A DNA stretch of 64,000 nt from Oceanobacillus rekensis. Lineage in GTDB: Bacteria; Bacillota; Bacilli; Bacillales; Amphibacillaceae. The stretch is taken from contig NZ_MTBQ01000011.1 in NCBI RefSeq assembly GCF_002153375.1, positions 1-64,000 of the forward strand. The letters run 5' to 3'. Below the pieces are notes generated by a model. The model saw nothing but the letters and a program-made list of their open reading frames with translations. It was not told where the DNA came from and made no database searches. This document shows, piece after piece, positions 34,905-43,367 of the stretch (position 1 is the first letter of the stretch; the number at the start of each line of letters is the position of its first letter). The position numbers and the translations under genes are program-made.

Positions 34905-36124
34905 GTCAAAGACCAAAACTATGGACGAAAGACTTTGTAATGGTTTCCGCCGCTAATTTCCTGCTTTTTGTGTCATTCTATATGCTGATGGTAACAATGG
35001 CAGTCTATTCGATAGAACAGTTTCAAGCATCCCAGAGTATCGCAGGACTTGCATCCAGTATTTTTGTACTTGGTGCGGTTTTGGTGAGACCAATCGCAGG
35101 GAAAATAATTGAAACAGTAGGGCGAAAAAAACTACTTGTTATTGGGGTCGCATTATTTTTAGCTATGATGTTATTGTATTTTCCCGTTGACAGCATTGGA
35201 CTCTTACTACTGATTCGATTCCTGCATGGATTTGCTTTTGGGATAGGTTCGACTGCAACAGGAACTATCGCTGTTGACGTTATCCCCGCTACCCGCCGTG
35301 GAGAAGGGATGGGATACTTTGCGACCAGTATGAATCTGGCAATGGCAATCGGACCATTCATAGGATTAATTATTAGTCAACACTTACCAGATACGATGAT
35401 TTTCGTTACGACAACAATTTTTGCCATTATTGCATTATTAACTACATTATTTATGAATGTACCGGAAAGGGAAGTAGCGGAAACCACCAAAGCTGCTTCG
35501 AAAGAGAAAAAAAAATTTCAGCTTAGTGATTACTTCGAAAAGTCAACATTTCCAATCGCCACTTTTGTTATGATTTGCGGGCTGGCATATTCAAGTATCC
35601 TTTCATTCATGACTGCCTATGCAACAGAAATCAACCTTGTTGATGCAGCAAGCTTTTTCTTTGTGATGTATGCGATATTCCTATTGCTTTCAAGACCTTT
35701 TACAGGACGTTTGTTTGACCTGAAAGGCGAAAATACCGTCATGTATCCTTCGATTCTAACGTTTGGAATTGGATTGATCTTACTCAGTCAGGCAGAAAGC
35801 GGAATGACGTTACTTATAGCTGGTGCTATTTTAGGTGTCGGATTCGGAACACTCCAATCCAGTGCCCAGACTATAGCAGTAAGTGAAGCAGCACCACACC
35901 GTGTCGGACTGGCAACATCAACCTTCTTCGTGTTCTATGATCTTGGAATCGGTGTAGGTCCATTCCTGTTAGGATTCGTTGTACCGCTTTCAGGTTTTCG
36001 CGGGCTTTATCTCGGCATGGCTGCTATTGCCTTTATCTCGATCGCAATATACTATTTCATGCATGGTAAAGGAGCATCCAGGAAACTTAAGAAACAGGAA
36101 ATGGCAAAGAATGTATCAAGCTGA
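34901..36124 (+). CDS. MFS transporter (DHA1-like exporter)
   Basis: 407 residues, 12 transmembrane helices. The DHA1 features 'AGLASSIFVLGAVLVRPIAG' and 'GKIIETVGRKKLLVIG' (motif A loop) and 'RFLHGFAFGIGSTATGTIAVDVIPATRRGEGMG' region are present. A central loop 'EREVAETTKAASKEKKK' splits the halves. Coupled to the MarR gene, which suggests efflux of a toxic compound. Substrate unknown. Confidence 0.9.
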   Translation: MSQRPKLWTKDFVMVSAANFLLFVSFYMLMVTMAVYSIEQFQASQSIAGLASSIFVLGAVLVRPIAGKIIETVGRKKLLVIGVALFLAMMLLYFPVDSIGLLLLIRFLHGFAFGIGSTATGTIAVDVIPATRRGEGMGYFATSMNLAMAIGPFIGLIISQHLPDTMIFVTTTIFAIIALLTTLFMNVPEREVAETTKAASKEKKKFQLSDYFEKSTFPIATFVMICGLAYSSILSFMTAYATEINLVDAASFFFVMYAIFLLLSRPFTGRLFDLKGENTVMYPSILTFGIGLILLSQAESGMTLLIAGAILGVGFGTLQSSAQTIAVSEAAPHRVGLATSTFFVFYDLGIGVGPFLLGFVVPLSGFRGLYLGMAAIAFISIAIYYFMHGKGASRKLKKQEMAKNVSS

Positions 36125-36195
36125 TTGGTTTTCTTGATCAACTGGCTTTTTGGAAGCAGTTCGATTAGGTGTGTAAAATTAGGAAAGAACAAAGC

Positions 36196-36235
36196 AATAG
36201 CAGTCCAATTCACATATAAATTGGACTGCTATTTT
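36196..36235 (+). terminator. terminator after the MFS gene
   Basis: Perfect stem AATAGCAGTCCAATT/AATTGGACTGCTATT with TTTGTGTT tail. Confidence 0.9.
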
Positions 36236-36286
36236 GTGTTCGTTTAACAATTATTATATAAATAACCACTCCAAGGAAGAGGATAA

Positions 36287-36730
36287 CTATATTCCCCAAT
36301 CTGATTGCAGAAGAATTTTTAGATGTTGTAATTGTTCCTCACCAATTTCATTAGCAATACTCTCTTCCAGTTTAGCCTTCAACAACTCATTTTTTTCATA
36401 ACATTCTTCACCCAATTTAGTTAAACATATGCATTTATCTTTTTTATTGTTCTTTACATTATTTATTTCAATTAAACCTTTTGACTCGAGACTTTTTATG
36501 AATTTATGGGTTGCTTGTCTGGAAATGTCTACATGTTTTGTAACATAGGCAATGGTAGACTGCTTCTTATATATTCTTGCTATAATGAACCACTCAGAAT
36601 TTGATAGATACATATCACTGTTATCATTCCACAATTTCTCTGTTATTTTCCGAAGTTGGAGATGTCTCTCGCTCAGTACATCAATTAAATCCAAGTTTTT
36701 CAATTCAAAATCCAACCTTTTCACTCCCAT
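36287..36730 (-). CDS. MarR family transcriptional regulator
   Basis: 147 residues. Winged helix with 'LSNSEWFIIARIYKKQSTIA', 'VDISRQATHKFIKSLESKGL' and basic wing 'NVKNNKKDKCICLTKLG'. The initiation codon may be the ATG at 36730 or a TTG five codons on, which has a better-placed GGGAG. Divergent from the CarD-like gene, with two near-identical palindromes between them, so both genes are probably its targets. Confidence 0.9.
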   Translation of the reverse strand: MGVKRLDFELKNLDLIDVLSERHLQLRKITEKLWNDNSDMYLSNSEWFIIARIYKKQSTIAYVTKHVDISRQATHKFIKSLESKGLIEINNVKNNKKDKCICLTKLGEECYEKNELLKAKLEESIANEIGEEQLQHLKILLQSDWGI

Positions 36731-36747
36731 TCATTTCTTCGATACCT

Positions 36748-36776
36748 ACTGTACAAAACTCCACTCACATTGTCAA
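36748..36776 (-). promoter_or_regulatory. promoter of the divergent MarR gene
   Basis: Minus strand -35 TTGACA (36771-36776), 17-nt spacer, -10 TACAGT (36748-36753). The -35 lies inside the 36766-36792 palindrome. Confidence 0.75.
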
Positions 36777-36792
36777 CTAAGTTGACAATGTG
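36766..36792. promoter_or_regulatory. MarR operator 1, 27-bp palindrome
   Basis: Arms CACATTGTCAAC and GTTGACAATGTG, exact, with TAA centre. It covers the -35 hexamers of both divergent promoters. Confidence 0.88.
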
Positions 36793-36810
36793 GCGAAATT
36801 CCAATACAAT
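36782..36810 (+). promoter_or_regulatory. promoter of the CarD-like gene
   Basis: -35 TTGACA (36782-36787), 17-nt spacer, -10 TACAAT (36805-36810). Confidence 0.85.
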
Positions 36811-36814
36811 TACT

Positions 36815-36835
36815 ATTGTAAACTAAGTTGACAAT
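36815..36835. promoter_or_regulatory. MarR operator 2
   Basis: ATTGTAAACTAAGTTGACAA then T differs from the core of operator 1 at one base only. It lies just after the CarD-like -10, where binding would block initiation. Confidence 0.8.
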
Positions 36836-36861
36836 TATGGATTTAGGGGGCTGACACACAA

Positions 36862-37362
36862 ATGTTTAATATTGGAGATACAATTATTTATTCCATACAT
36901 GGCTTAAGTGAAATTGATGATATATGTGAAAAGACTTATGGCAACGTTACTAGAACATATTATGTGCTGCATCCTTTAGAAGATCCTGGATTAACGATAA
37001 ACACCCCTGTAGATAATAATCAAGTAGTCATGCTCACAGTTTTAGAAAAAAAGGAAGCGGAAGATATTTTACAATCATTCCAACAGCTAGGTATCAGTTG
37101 GATTGAGGATCCAAGACAACGTTACAGAGAATATAATCGTCTAATCAATACTGGGGAACGTAAGGAAATTTCTAAAGTGGTCAATACATTAATGAGGAAA
37201 AACCAAGAGCTTAACAGAAATAAAAAGAAAATGTACGATCAGGACCGGTCCCTTTTAATAAAAACACAGAAAATTCTGTTTAAAGAATTGGCCGTTTCCC
37301 TTAATACTTCTTATGAGGATGTATCCGAAAAAATTAGTAGTATGATCAGCCTGCAGAAGTGA
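36862..37362 (+). CDS. CarD family transcription factor (YdeB-like)
   Basis: 166 residues. The N-terminal RNA-polymerase-interacting Tudor-like domain opens 'MFNIGDTIIYSIHGLSEIDD', with 'YYVLHPLEDPGLTINTPVDN' following; the C-terminal half is helical and very basic ('MRKNQELNRNKKKMYDQDRS'). CarD/CdnL proteins bind the beta subunit and affect open-complex stability. Controlled, by inference, by the divergent MarR protein. GGGGG lies 11 nt before the ATG. Confidence 0.9.
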   Translation: MFNIGDTIIYSIHGLSEIDDICEKTYGNVTRTYYVLHPLEDPGLTINTPVDNNQVVMLTVLEKKEAEDILQSFQQLGISWIEDPRQRYREYNRLINTGERKEISKVVNTLMRKNQELNRNKKKMYDQDRSLLIKTQKILFKELAVSLNTSYEDVSEKISSMISLQK

Positions 37363-37763
37363 CATCTTAAATGTAAAACTGTAAATTATATATAGAATGC
37401 GATAAGTACCATAAATAAAGAAACACTTTAAAAAGCGCCATGCCATTCTACTATTCCTATCTGCATGAATAATATGAAGTCCTTTTACCCCAGTCTTCTC
37501 GGATACTTCATTTAACAACTACCTATTTTCACTTTTTAAAAAACTGGTAAACTTTCTTTTACTATTACATCTGAAATAATCACGTCCAATGCCATCACTG
37601 CTTTTGATGGCTTTCTTTTTTTGTTCAGACAAATAATTAGAGTCCTTAATAGGCTAGATTACTAGTATGATAACGGTTTAATAGGATAGGTATAGGGAAA
37701 GCACTTTCATTCGTACAAATGTGTCTAAATTATGAACTCAAATACTATAAGAGAATAAAATAA
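37363..37763. other. intergenic stretch with one terminator
   Basis: No supported gene. A minus-strand frame at 37255-37518 has no ribosome binding site and overlaps the CarD-like gene. A clear hairpin at 37591-37620 (GCCATCA/TGATGGC then TTTCTTTTTTT) could end the CarD-like transcript. Confidence 0.6.
37591..37620 (+). terminator. terminator, probably of the CarD-like transcript
   Basis: Stem GCCATCA/TGATGGC with 7-nt loop and a strong T run. Confidence 0.8.
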
Positions 37764-37815
37764 GTGTTGACTTTAAGAAAAAAAATTTGATATTGTTATG
37801 AACAGACCAGTTGGT
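37764..37815 (+). promoter_or_regulatory. promoter and probable operator of the TetR gene
   Basis: -35 TTGACT near 37764, 18-nt spacer, -10 TATTGT. This is followed by GACCAGTTGGTAT (from about 37804), an imperfect dyad like those bound by LmrA/QacR-type TetR repressors. The promoter call is moderate and the operator call is inference. Confidence 0.5.
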
Positions 37816-37837
37816 ATGGTGGAGGTGTACTACGGAA

Positions 37838-38347
37838 ATGGAAACTAAATCGCTGATAATCGACATCGCGACAAAACTCTTTCAGCAAAAAGGATATAAA
37901 GGTGTAGGATTAAATGAAATTATAAAATCATGTAATATTTCCAAAGGCTCACTTTATCATCACTTTCCAAATGGAAAAGAAGAATTACTAATTACTTGCA
38001 TTCAATCTTTGAATGATAGGATTACGAGCGATATAGAGGAAATCTTCAACAGGTATCCATCTACAAAAGAAGCTACAACTGCTATGATTTCCAAGTTAGT
38101 TTTTAACTTTGAAACAGAGCGCACCATCTCAGAATATACATTCAGCAGTATCATTAGTGGCTTGGCTTCATTAAGTGATCCAGTTAGAAATGTATGTGCA
38201 AAGTTGTATCAAACTATAGAGGATATTTATTTTCATAAATTAGTTGCTGATGGGTATCGGGAGGATACAGCATATTCCATTGTACTCATGATGACTGCTG
38301 CTACCAGAGGGTGGGGTCATGCTTTGTTCAACCCAAAATACAAGTAA
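37838..38347 (+). CDS. TetR family regulator (LmrA/YxaF-like)
   Basis: 169 residues. HTH 'IDIATKLFQQKGYKGVGLNE' and 'SCNISKGSLYHHFPNGKEEL' are typical of the LmrA/YxaF branch. Start ATG 37838 sits behind GGAGGTG; a nine-codon upstream extension lacks a site. It lies 77 nt before a DHA2 exporter gene, the same pairing as B. subtilis lmrA-lmrB, so it probably represses that gene until a drug binds. Confidence 0.92.
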   Translation: METKSLIIDIATKLFQQKGYKGVGLNEIIKSCNISKGSLYHHFPNGKEELLITCIQSLNDRITSDIEEIFNRYPSTKEATTAMISKLVFNFETERTISEYTFSSIISGLASLSDPVRNVCAKLYQTIEDIYFHKLVADGYREDTAYSIVLMMTAATRGWGHALFNPKYK

Positions 38348-38424
38348 ACCAATAAAAACGATTTCGCAAGTATTAAAAAAGACTATTGTCTAATATGTAA
38401 ATTTAAAGGAGATGTACAATTAAT

Positions 38425-39891
38425 ATGAGTAATACACCAATTAACGTTAAAAATCCAAAGATTATGGCATTTATTTTAATGTTCGGTACTTTTATTGGAT
38501 TATTTGGAGAAACAGCATTAAATATGGCATTATCAAATATTATGGAGCAATTCTCGATTACAGCGGCTACTGGACAGTGGTTGACAACAGGGTACCTGCT
38601 AATCTTAGCTATTCTAGTTCCGATTTCAGCACTTTTAATGAAATGGTTTAGTACTAGACAATTAGTTATCGGGGGACTTGTTCTTTCGCTACTCGGAACG
38701 ATCTTAGCGGCATTGGCTTTTGATTTTACAATGCTATTAATCGGCCGTGTCGTTCAAGCAGTCGGTACAGGTATTCTAATACCAGTAATGACGAGTGTTC
38801 TTTTAATTATTTTCCCTGTTCACAAACGTGGAGTTGTAATGGGTCTTATGGGGCTTGTTATTACATTAGGTCCAGCATTAGGACCAACACTTTCAGGAGT
38901 CATTATTAGTACGTTGGGTTGGCCTTATATTTTCTGGATTAGCGCTGCTTTATATGTGATATTGTCACTTTTTGCTGTAGTTAAAATCCAGAATGTTTCA
39001 GAAATTACGAAACCAAAAATTGACTTTTCATCAATTGTTTTATCAACATTTGGTTTTGGTGGATTAATTTATGCTTTGGCAACAATGGCAGCAGCACCTA
39101 TTTCATCACCCGGGGTTTGGGCACCATTACTTGTAGGGATTATCGCCCTTCTATTATTTGGCGTTCGTCAAATGAAAATGGATCAACCAATGGTTAATTT
39201 ACGTGTTTTCAAGTATCCTATGTTCACATTGGGAACAGCAATGATGTTCCTTGGTATTCTAATGATTTTATCAACTGGAATCTTATTGCCAATGTATTTA
39301 AAGGGTACCTTACTATTTAGTGCAGCAGTGGCTGGTTTAATATTGCTTCCTGGTAATGCCGTTAACTTTATCTTGTCACCAATTGTTGGAGCTCTATTTG
39401 ATAAATTCGGACCACGTATTTTCGTAATCACCGGTTCTTTAATTGTCGTAATTGCGAATGTCATGTTCTTGACTGTTGTTTCAGCAACAACACCTGCATG
39501 GCAAATACTTGTTGCCTTTATGATTCTATTCTTTGGACTAACAATGGTAATGATGCCATCGCAAACAAATGCGCTCAACCAATTGCCGCGTGAGTTATAT
39601 GCGGACGGATCTGCTGCTATGAATACATTGAATCAAGTAGCTGGTGCTGCAGGGACAGCAATAGCGATTACATTATTTACAGCTGGTCAAAACGGTCACT
39701 TAGCAGTTACTCCTGATGCTACTCAACCAGAAGTGTTGGCTGCTGGTATAAAATATGCCTTCTACTTTATTACAGGAATTTCAGTAATAGCATTAATTTG
39801 TTCTTTCTTTACGAGAAAACAGAGCAAAGGAAAAGAAACATCTCAAGCAACAGTAAAAACAACAGAACCTGCACATAAGTATTCATCGTGA
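38425..39891 (+). CDS. DHA2 family MFS drug exporter (LmrB-like)
   Basis: 488 residues with 14 transmembrane helices. DHA2 motifs are 'TAATGQWLTTGYLLILAILV', 'LIGRVVQAVGTGILIPVM' and 'GLVITLGPALGPTLSG' (motif C, antiporter). The TetR gene upstream supports a regulated multidrug or antibiotic efflux role. AAAGGAG precedes the ATG. Substrates cannot be read from sequence. Confidence 0.93.
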   Translation: MSNTPINVKNPKIMAFILMFGTFIGLFGETALNMALSNIMEQFSITAATGQWLTTGYLLILAILVPISALLMKWFSTRQLVIGGLVLSLLGTILAALAFDFTMLLIGRVVQAVGTGILIPVMTSVLLIIFPVHKRGVVMGLMGLVITLGPALGPTLSGVIISTLGWPYIFWISAALYVILSLFAVVKIQNVSEITKPKIDFSSIVLSTFGFGGLIYALATMAAAPISSPGVWAPLLVGIIALLLFGVRQMKMDQPMVNLRVFKYPMFTLGTAMMFLGILMILSTGILLPMYLKGTLLFSAAVAGLILLPGNAVNFILSPIVGALFDKFGPRIFVITGSLIVVIANVMFLTVVSATTPAWQILVAFMILFFGLTMVMMPSQTNALNQLPRELYADGSAAMNTLNQVAGAAGTAIAITLFTAGQNGHLAVTPDATQPEVLAAGIKYAFYFITGISVIALICSFFTRKQSKGKETSQATVKTTEPAHKYSS

Positions 39892-39946
39892 TTAAAATAG
39901 CAAATATGGATCTTCTAAATGCTAATACAGAAGGAGTTAATTGAAA

Positions 39947-40375
39947 ATGAAACATCAGTATAAAAGTATTCTAGTAGGTATAGACGGCTCACAAGAAGCT
40001 GAATATGCCTTCCAAAAATCTATCCGTATTGCAAAACGAAATAAAGATTCAAAATTGACTATTGTAAATGTGATTAATACCAGTGGATTTGAATCTTCTG
40101 CGCTCCGACGCACACAGAAATTATCAGAAGACCTTGTAAAAGACTACGAGTCACAAGCTGAAGCTGAAGGGATTGAAGGCGTAAGTTCAGTAATTGAATT
40201 CGGTTCCCCAAAAACGCTTATTACAAATGAGATTGCTGAATCTGTAAAGGCTGATTTAATTGTCTGTGGTGCAACAGGGCTAAATGTTGTTGAACGTTTT
40301 ATAACTGGTTCCGTATCTGGAGCAATCGTACGTTCCGCTACATGTGACGTATTAGTGGTCCGTAAACCTGAATAA
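39947..40375 (+). CDS. universal stress protein (UspA family)
   Basis: 142 residues. The alpha/beta fold begins 'YKSILVGIDGSQEAEYAF' and ends with the ATP-binding 'GATGLNVVERFITGSVSGAI' loop (G-2x-G-9x-G-S). Small cytoplasmic stress protein, usually dimeric. Starts at ATG 39947 or the TTG two codons earlier, behind AAGGAG. Confidence 0.93.
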   Translation: MKHQYKSILVGIDGSQEAEYAFQKSIRIAKRNKDSKLTIVNVINTSGFESSALRRTQKLSEDLVKDYESQAEAEGIEGVSSVIEFGSPKTLITNEIAESVKADLIVCGATGLNVVERFITGSVSGAIVRSATCDVLVVRKPE

Positions 40376-40397
40376 AGCCTGGTAAGTGCTAAGTTTC

Positions 40398-40443
40398 CAA
40401 GAAACCATTCGCAAAATTTACTGCTGCGAATGGTTTCTTTTTA
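40398..40443 (+). terminator. terminator after the Usp gene
   Basis: Stem GAAACCATTCGC/GCGAATGGTTTC with 13-nt loop and TTTTTATA tail. Confidence 0.9.
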
Positions 40444-40469
40444 TATGTTCGCAGGAATGCGCTCTCATT

Positions 40470-40919
40470 TTATGAAATAATCTTTTCCGAAATATTTTTT
40501 ATAATATCTCCCCTGCTAAGCACACCAATAACACGACCAGCCCCATTAACTACAGGCAGCTTTTTGAAACGGTGCCGGGAAATTAAGCGAAGTGTCATTT
40601 CAAACTCTTCATCAGGTGATACGAAGAGAAGATTTCTTTTCGTCATAATTTCTTTTACTGGAGTATCCAATTTCTCTTGTACAACATCCTCTATTTCACC
40701 ATCCTCTATAATATAAACAAGGCCAGCGATACCTACAGGCTTTGGAGCGAGGTAGCGTAATATATCTCCATCAGATACCATGCCGACCAAGTTACCTTGG
40801 TCATCAACAACTGGCACACCACCAATTCGATTTGAATGAAGTATCGTTAATAATTCCTTGATAGTATTCGAAGGTTTTACTGTAAAGACGTTAGTAATCA
40901 TGAAGTCCCTTACTTGCAT
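40470..40919 (-). CDS. tandem CBS-domain protein
   Basis: 149 residues made of two CBS domains: 'MQVRDFMITNVFTVKPSNTI...GGVPVVDDQGN' is abbreviated here, with 'VGMVSDGDILR' closing the first and 'VKEIMTKRNLLFVSPDEEFE' through 'VIGVLSRGDIIK' forming the second. CBS pairs bind adenine nucleotides; the partner is unknown. GGGGGG precedes the ATG. Convergent with the Usp gene. Confidence 0.92.
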   Translation of the reverse strand: MQVRDFMITNVFTVKPSNTIKELLTILHSNRIGGVPVVDDQGNLVGMVSDGDILRYLAPKPVGIAGLVYIIEDGEIEDVVQEKLDTPVKEIMTKRNLLFVSPDEEFEMTLRLISRHRFKKLPVVNGAGRVIGVLSRGDIIKNISEKIIS

Positions 40920-41049
40920 TATAACCCCCCTTTAATTGTAACCGCATACATAGTTGGTATGTTTATACTTTAACATAAAAACAACTCCTTGTGTTACCTC
41001 AAATTTGTCCAATTTATTTACGGTAAGCTTGGAACTGCAGTTAACACGC

Positions 41050-41455
41050 CCATCAAAATAGTCGGAAACCGCACTCCCCATCTCCTACACAGGATAAGTA
41101 GCTTCGGCCACCGCTCTGGGAAATACAATTCGCGCATCCTAAGGCGGCTGGTGAGCCCCTTCATGCTGACGCATTTCAGTGTCTCACCTATGCCTCTTTT
41201 CCCGTAGGAGTCTCCGTATATTTCCCAGAGCTGGTTAGAAGCTTGCTGACAATGACTACACTTCCTAATAATAGCTAAAACTACATCCTAAAGCTTCACC
41301 AGTCCAGGTGAGTGAAGGGCGGTGACTCCTGCGGTAATAGCACGTGTCCGAAGACCAGAAGAGTGGTTTTCTTCGGGGCTGAGGCCGTGCCCTAAGGTGC
41401 GCATCCGCCCGCAGCGATCCCGGACGGCGGTTATAACAGTTACCTATGATATGTA
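41050..41455 (+). repeat. large dispersed repeat family 1, copy E (complete, best preserved)
   Basis: Module 1 at 41113-41231 (119 bp), arms GCTCTGGGAAATA and TATTTCCCAGAGC, with nested GGTGAG/CTCACC. Module 2 at 41297-41430 (134 bp) with concentric pairs GTCC/GGAC, GGGCGG/CCGCCC, GCACG/CGTGC and CCGAAGACCA/TGGTTTTCTTCGG. A 65-bp linker joins them. It lies between the divergent-facing CBS gene and the amino-acid ABC terminator; the rest of 40920-41577 is empty. Confidence 0.92.
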
Positions 41456-41527
41456 AGTACTTCTTAGCTATCTCTGGCTAAGAAAATTGAATACAATACT
41501 TACGAACAGAGCCTTAAAAATGAATAA

Positions 41528-41567
41528 AACTATCCCATCAAATGGACGTCCATTTGATGGGATAGTT
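41528..41567 (-). terminator. perfect 40-bp palindrome, terminator of the amino-acid ABC operon
   Basis: AACTATCCCATCAAATGGAC is followed immediately by its exact complement, with no spacer. On the minus strand TTTTATTC follows, and the permease gene ends just upstream, so it works as a terminator with a very long stem. Confidence 0.85.
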
Positions 41568-41577
41568 CCTAGGGTTA

Positions 41578-42261
41578 TTAAACAAACCTGCTATATCGTT
41601 TTTCCAATCTTTCCTGTAAGTATCCTATCAGTATACAAACAGGCCAATAAATGAACGCTACGAGCACATACATTGTCATGGCATCGAATTCTCTGCCTGC
41701 AACAATTTGTGTTTTTTGAAAAAGCTCTGGTACTGTAATAACAGCTGCGAGCGATGTTGCTTTAACAATATCCATAAACACACTTGTTAAAGGTGGAATG
41801 GCAATACGGGTTGCCTGGGGCAATATGATTTTTCTCAATGTTGTCCAGTATGGCAAATTCAATGCTTTTGCTGATTCCCATTGCCCCTTGTCAACACTGT
41901 TAAGGGATGACCTGTCTATTTCGGCAATATATGCAGAACTATTCAACCCAAACCCAATGATGGCAGCGGTCATTGCAGTAAATTCAATTCCAATGACGGG
42001 TAAGCCAAAGTATAATATAAACAGAAATACGAGCATTGGGGTACCACGCATAAAGGAAATATATACACGAGATGGCCATCGCAATAGAATATTCTTGGAT
42101 CCTCTGGCAAGTGCAAGAAGTAATCCCAAAACAAGCCCAATTCCCATACCAACAATGGAAATAATAACTGTCATCGGTAAGCCTTCTAAAATAAAGGGAA
42201 GACTATCGATTGCCAGTTCGATATCGAATAATCCTCCAAAATCAAATCCATTGAAGTTCAT
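41578..42261 (-). CDS. amino-acid ABC transporter permease
   Basis: 227 residues, HisM/GlnP type with about five membrane helices. The ATPase-coupling segment is 'DKGQWESAKALNLPYWTTLRKIILPQA' region (EAA motif), and 'YISFMRGTPMLVFLFILY' is the conserved N-terminal signature of polar amino-acid permeases. Encoded downstream of its substrate-binding protein. AAGGAG before ATG. No ATPase gene is adjacent. Confidence 0.92.
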   Translation of the reverse strand: MNFNGFDFGGLFDIELAIDSLPFILEGLPMTVIISIVGMGIGLVLGLLLALARGSKNILLRWPSRVYISFMRGTPMLVFLFILYFGLPVIGIEFTAMTAAIIGFGLNSSAYIAEIDRSSLNSVDKGQWESAKALNLPYWTTLRKIILPQATRIAIPPLTSVFMDIVKATSLAAVITVPELFQKTQIVAGREFDAMTMYVLVAFIYWPVCILIGYLQERLEKRYSRFV

Positions 42262-42361
42262 GTATCATTCTCCTTACAATAAAGATCCAAAAAGGAGATA
42301 AAAAGCAATAGAAAAAACTAAAAGTTTAACATATCATTTTTATCGACTTTTTGAATAACCT

Positions 42362-43243
42362 TTACAGATCAAGACCTTCGATTACTTCGATTTCACCCTC
42401 AGGCTTTGTAGAAGCATCTTCTTCATAGAATTGTATTGCTAGTTCAGATAATGTTCCATCTTCACGCATTTCACTTAATACATTGTTAATTTCTTCGGTA
42501 AGCTGATTCGCATCTTTAGGAATGACAACAGCTTGTTCTGTTGGATGAAATTTTAATGTTGGATGCAGATGCAAATCAAAATCAGGAAATGCCGCTACAC
42601 CGAATTTCGTTAAATAATAATCATTGATGACCACATCTGTTCTTGCATTACTGACATCACTTAAGTATGCTTCATTTGGTGCGTTACCATATGTAATTAC
42701 TTCTGCACCAAAATGTTCAGCAATCTGGCTGTATATCGTTGTTGCACCACCACCAGCTTTTTTCCCTTCTAAATCCTCCAATGTTTCAATTCCTGAATTA
42801 TCTGATTCACGAACTGCCATGGTTGAATAGGAATATTTATATGGTTCACTGAAATTAAATTCTTCTTTTCTTTTATCGGTTGCTTCAATATCATTTGCTG
42901 CTACATCAATTCTTCCATTTTGTACAGCTGGAAGCATACTGTCAATCCCCATTATTTCAAAGCTGACATCAAGTCCAAGACGATTGCCAATTTCACGGAG
43001 AACTTCAACATCATACCCGGTCAATTCATCATTGTCATCATAATAGGAAGCGCCAATCAGGGTACCTGATGTCCCTACAACCAGTTCTCCTGCTTCCTGT
43101 ATTTCTGCCCATCTTTCATCAGTAACTTCTTCTTTGTCTTCCTCTTGATTACTTGTTTCCTTTTCTGTACTATCTGAATCACCACAGGCAACTAATACTG
43201 CGATAATCGCTAATAAAACGAGGTATAGACTAAATTTTCTCAC
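42362..43243 (-). CDS. amino-acid ABC transporter substrate-binding lipoprotein
   Basis: 293 residues. Lipoprotein signal with lipobox 'VLVACGDS' (Cys20), an acidic linker, then a SBP-bac-3 domain: 'LVVGTSGTLIGASYYDDNDE', 'LTGYDVEVLREIGNRLGLDV', 'MLPAVQNGRIDVAANDIEAT'. Resembles cystine or polar amino-acid binders of the TcyA type; the ligand is not certain. GTG start with AAAGGAGTG upstream. Followed by the permease after 100 nt. Confidence 0.9.
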   Translation of the reverse strand: MRKFSLYLVLLAIIAVLVACGDSDSTEKETSNQEEDKEEVTDERWAEIQEAGELVVGTSGTLIGASYYDDNDELTGYDVEVLREIGNRLGLDVSFEIMGIDSMLPAVQNGRIDVAANDIEATDKRKEEFNFSEPYKYSYSTMAVRESDNSGIETLEDLEGKKAGGGATTIYSQIAEHFGAEVITYGNAPNEAYLSDVSNARTDVVINDYYLTKFGVAAFPDFDLHLHPTLKFHPTEQAVVIPKDANQLTEEINNVLSEMREDGTLSELAIQFYEEDASTKPEGEIEVIEGLDL

Positions 43244-43367
43244 TTCTTACACTCCTTTGTTATATATAAAACTCTCAGATAATTGTAACAGATTTAAACT
43301 GAAAGATAAAATATCTGTTTCATAAAAGTAAGCGTTTAGACTATAACAACTCGTATCATACAAATAT

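Noticed and set aside
36900-37362. CarD-like gene as part of a mobile island
   Set aside because: Base composition and codon use look like the neighbours and no integrase or repeat borders flank it.
37255-37518. 87-codon minus-strand frame reading 'GLHIIHADRNSRMAWRFLKC'
   Set aside because: It overlaps the end of the CarD-like gene by about 100 nt, has no ribosome binding site, and its composition is Cys/Phe/Tyr-rich like translated non-coding DNA.
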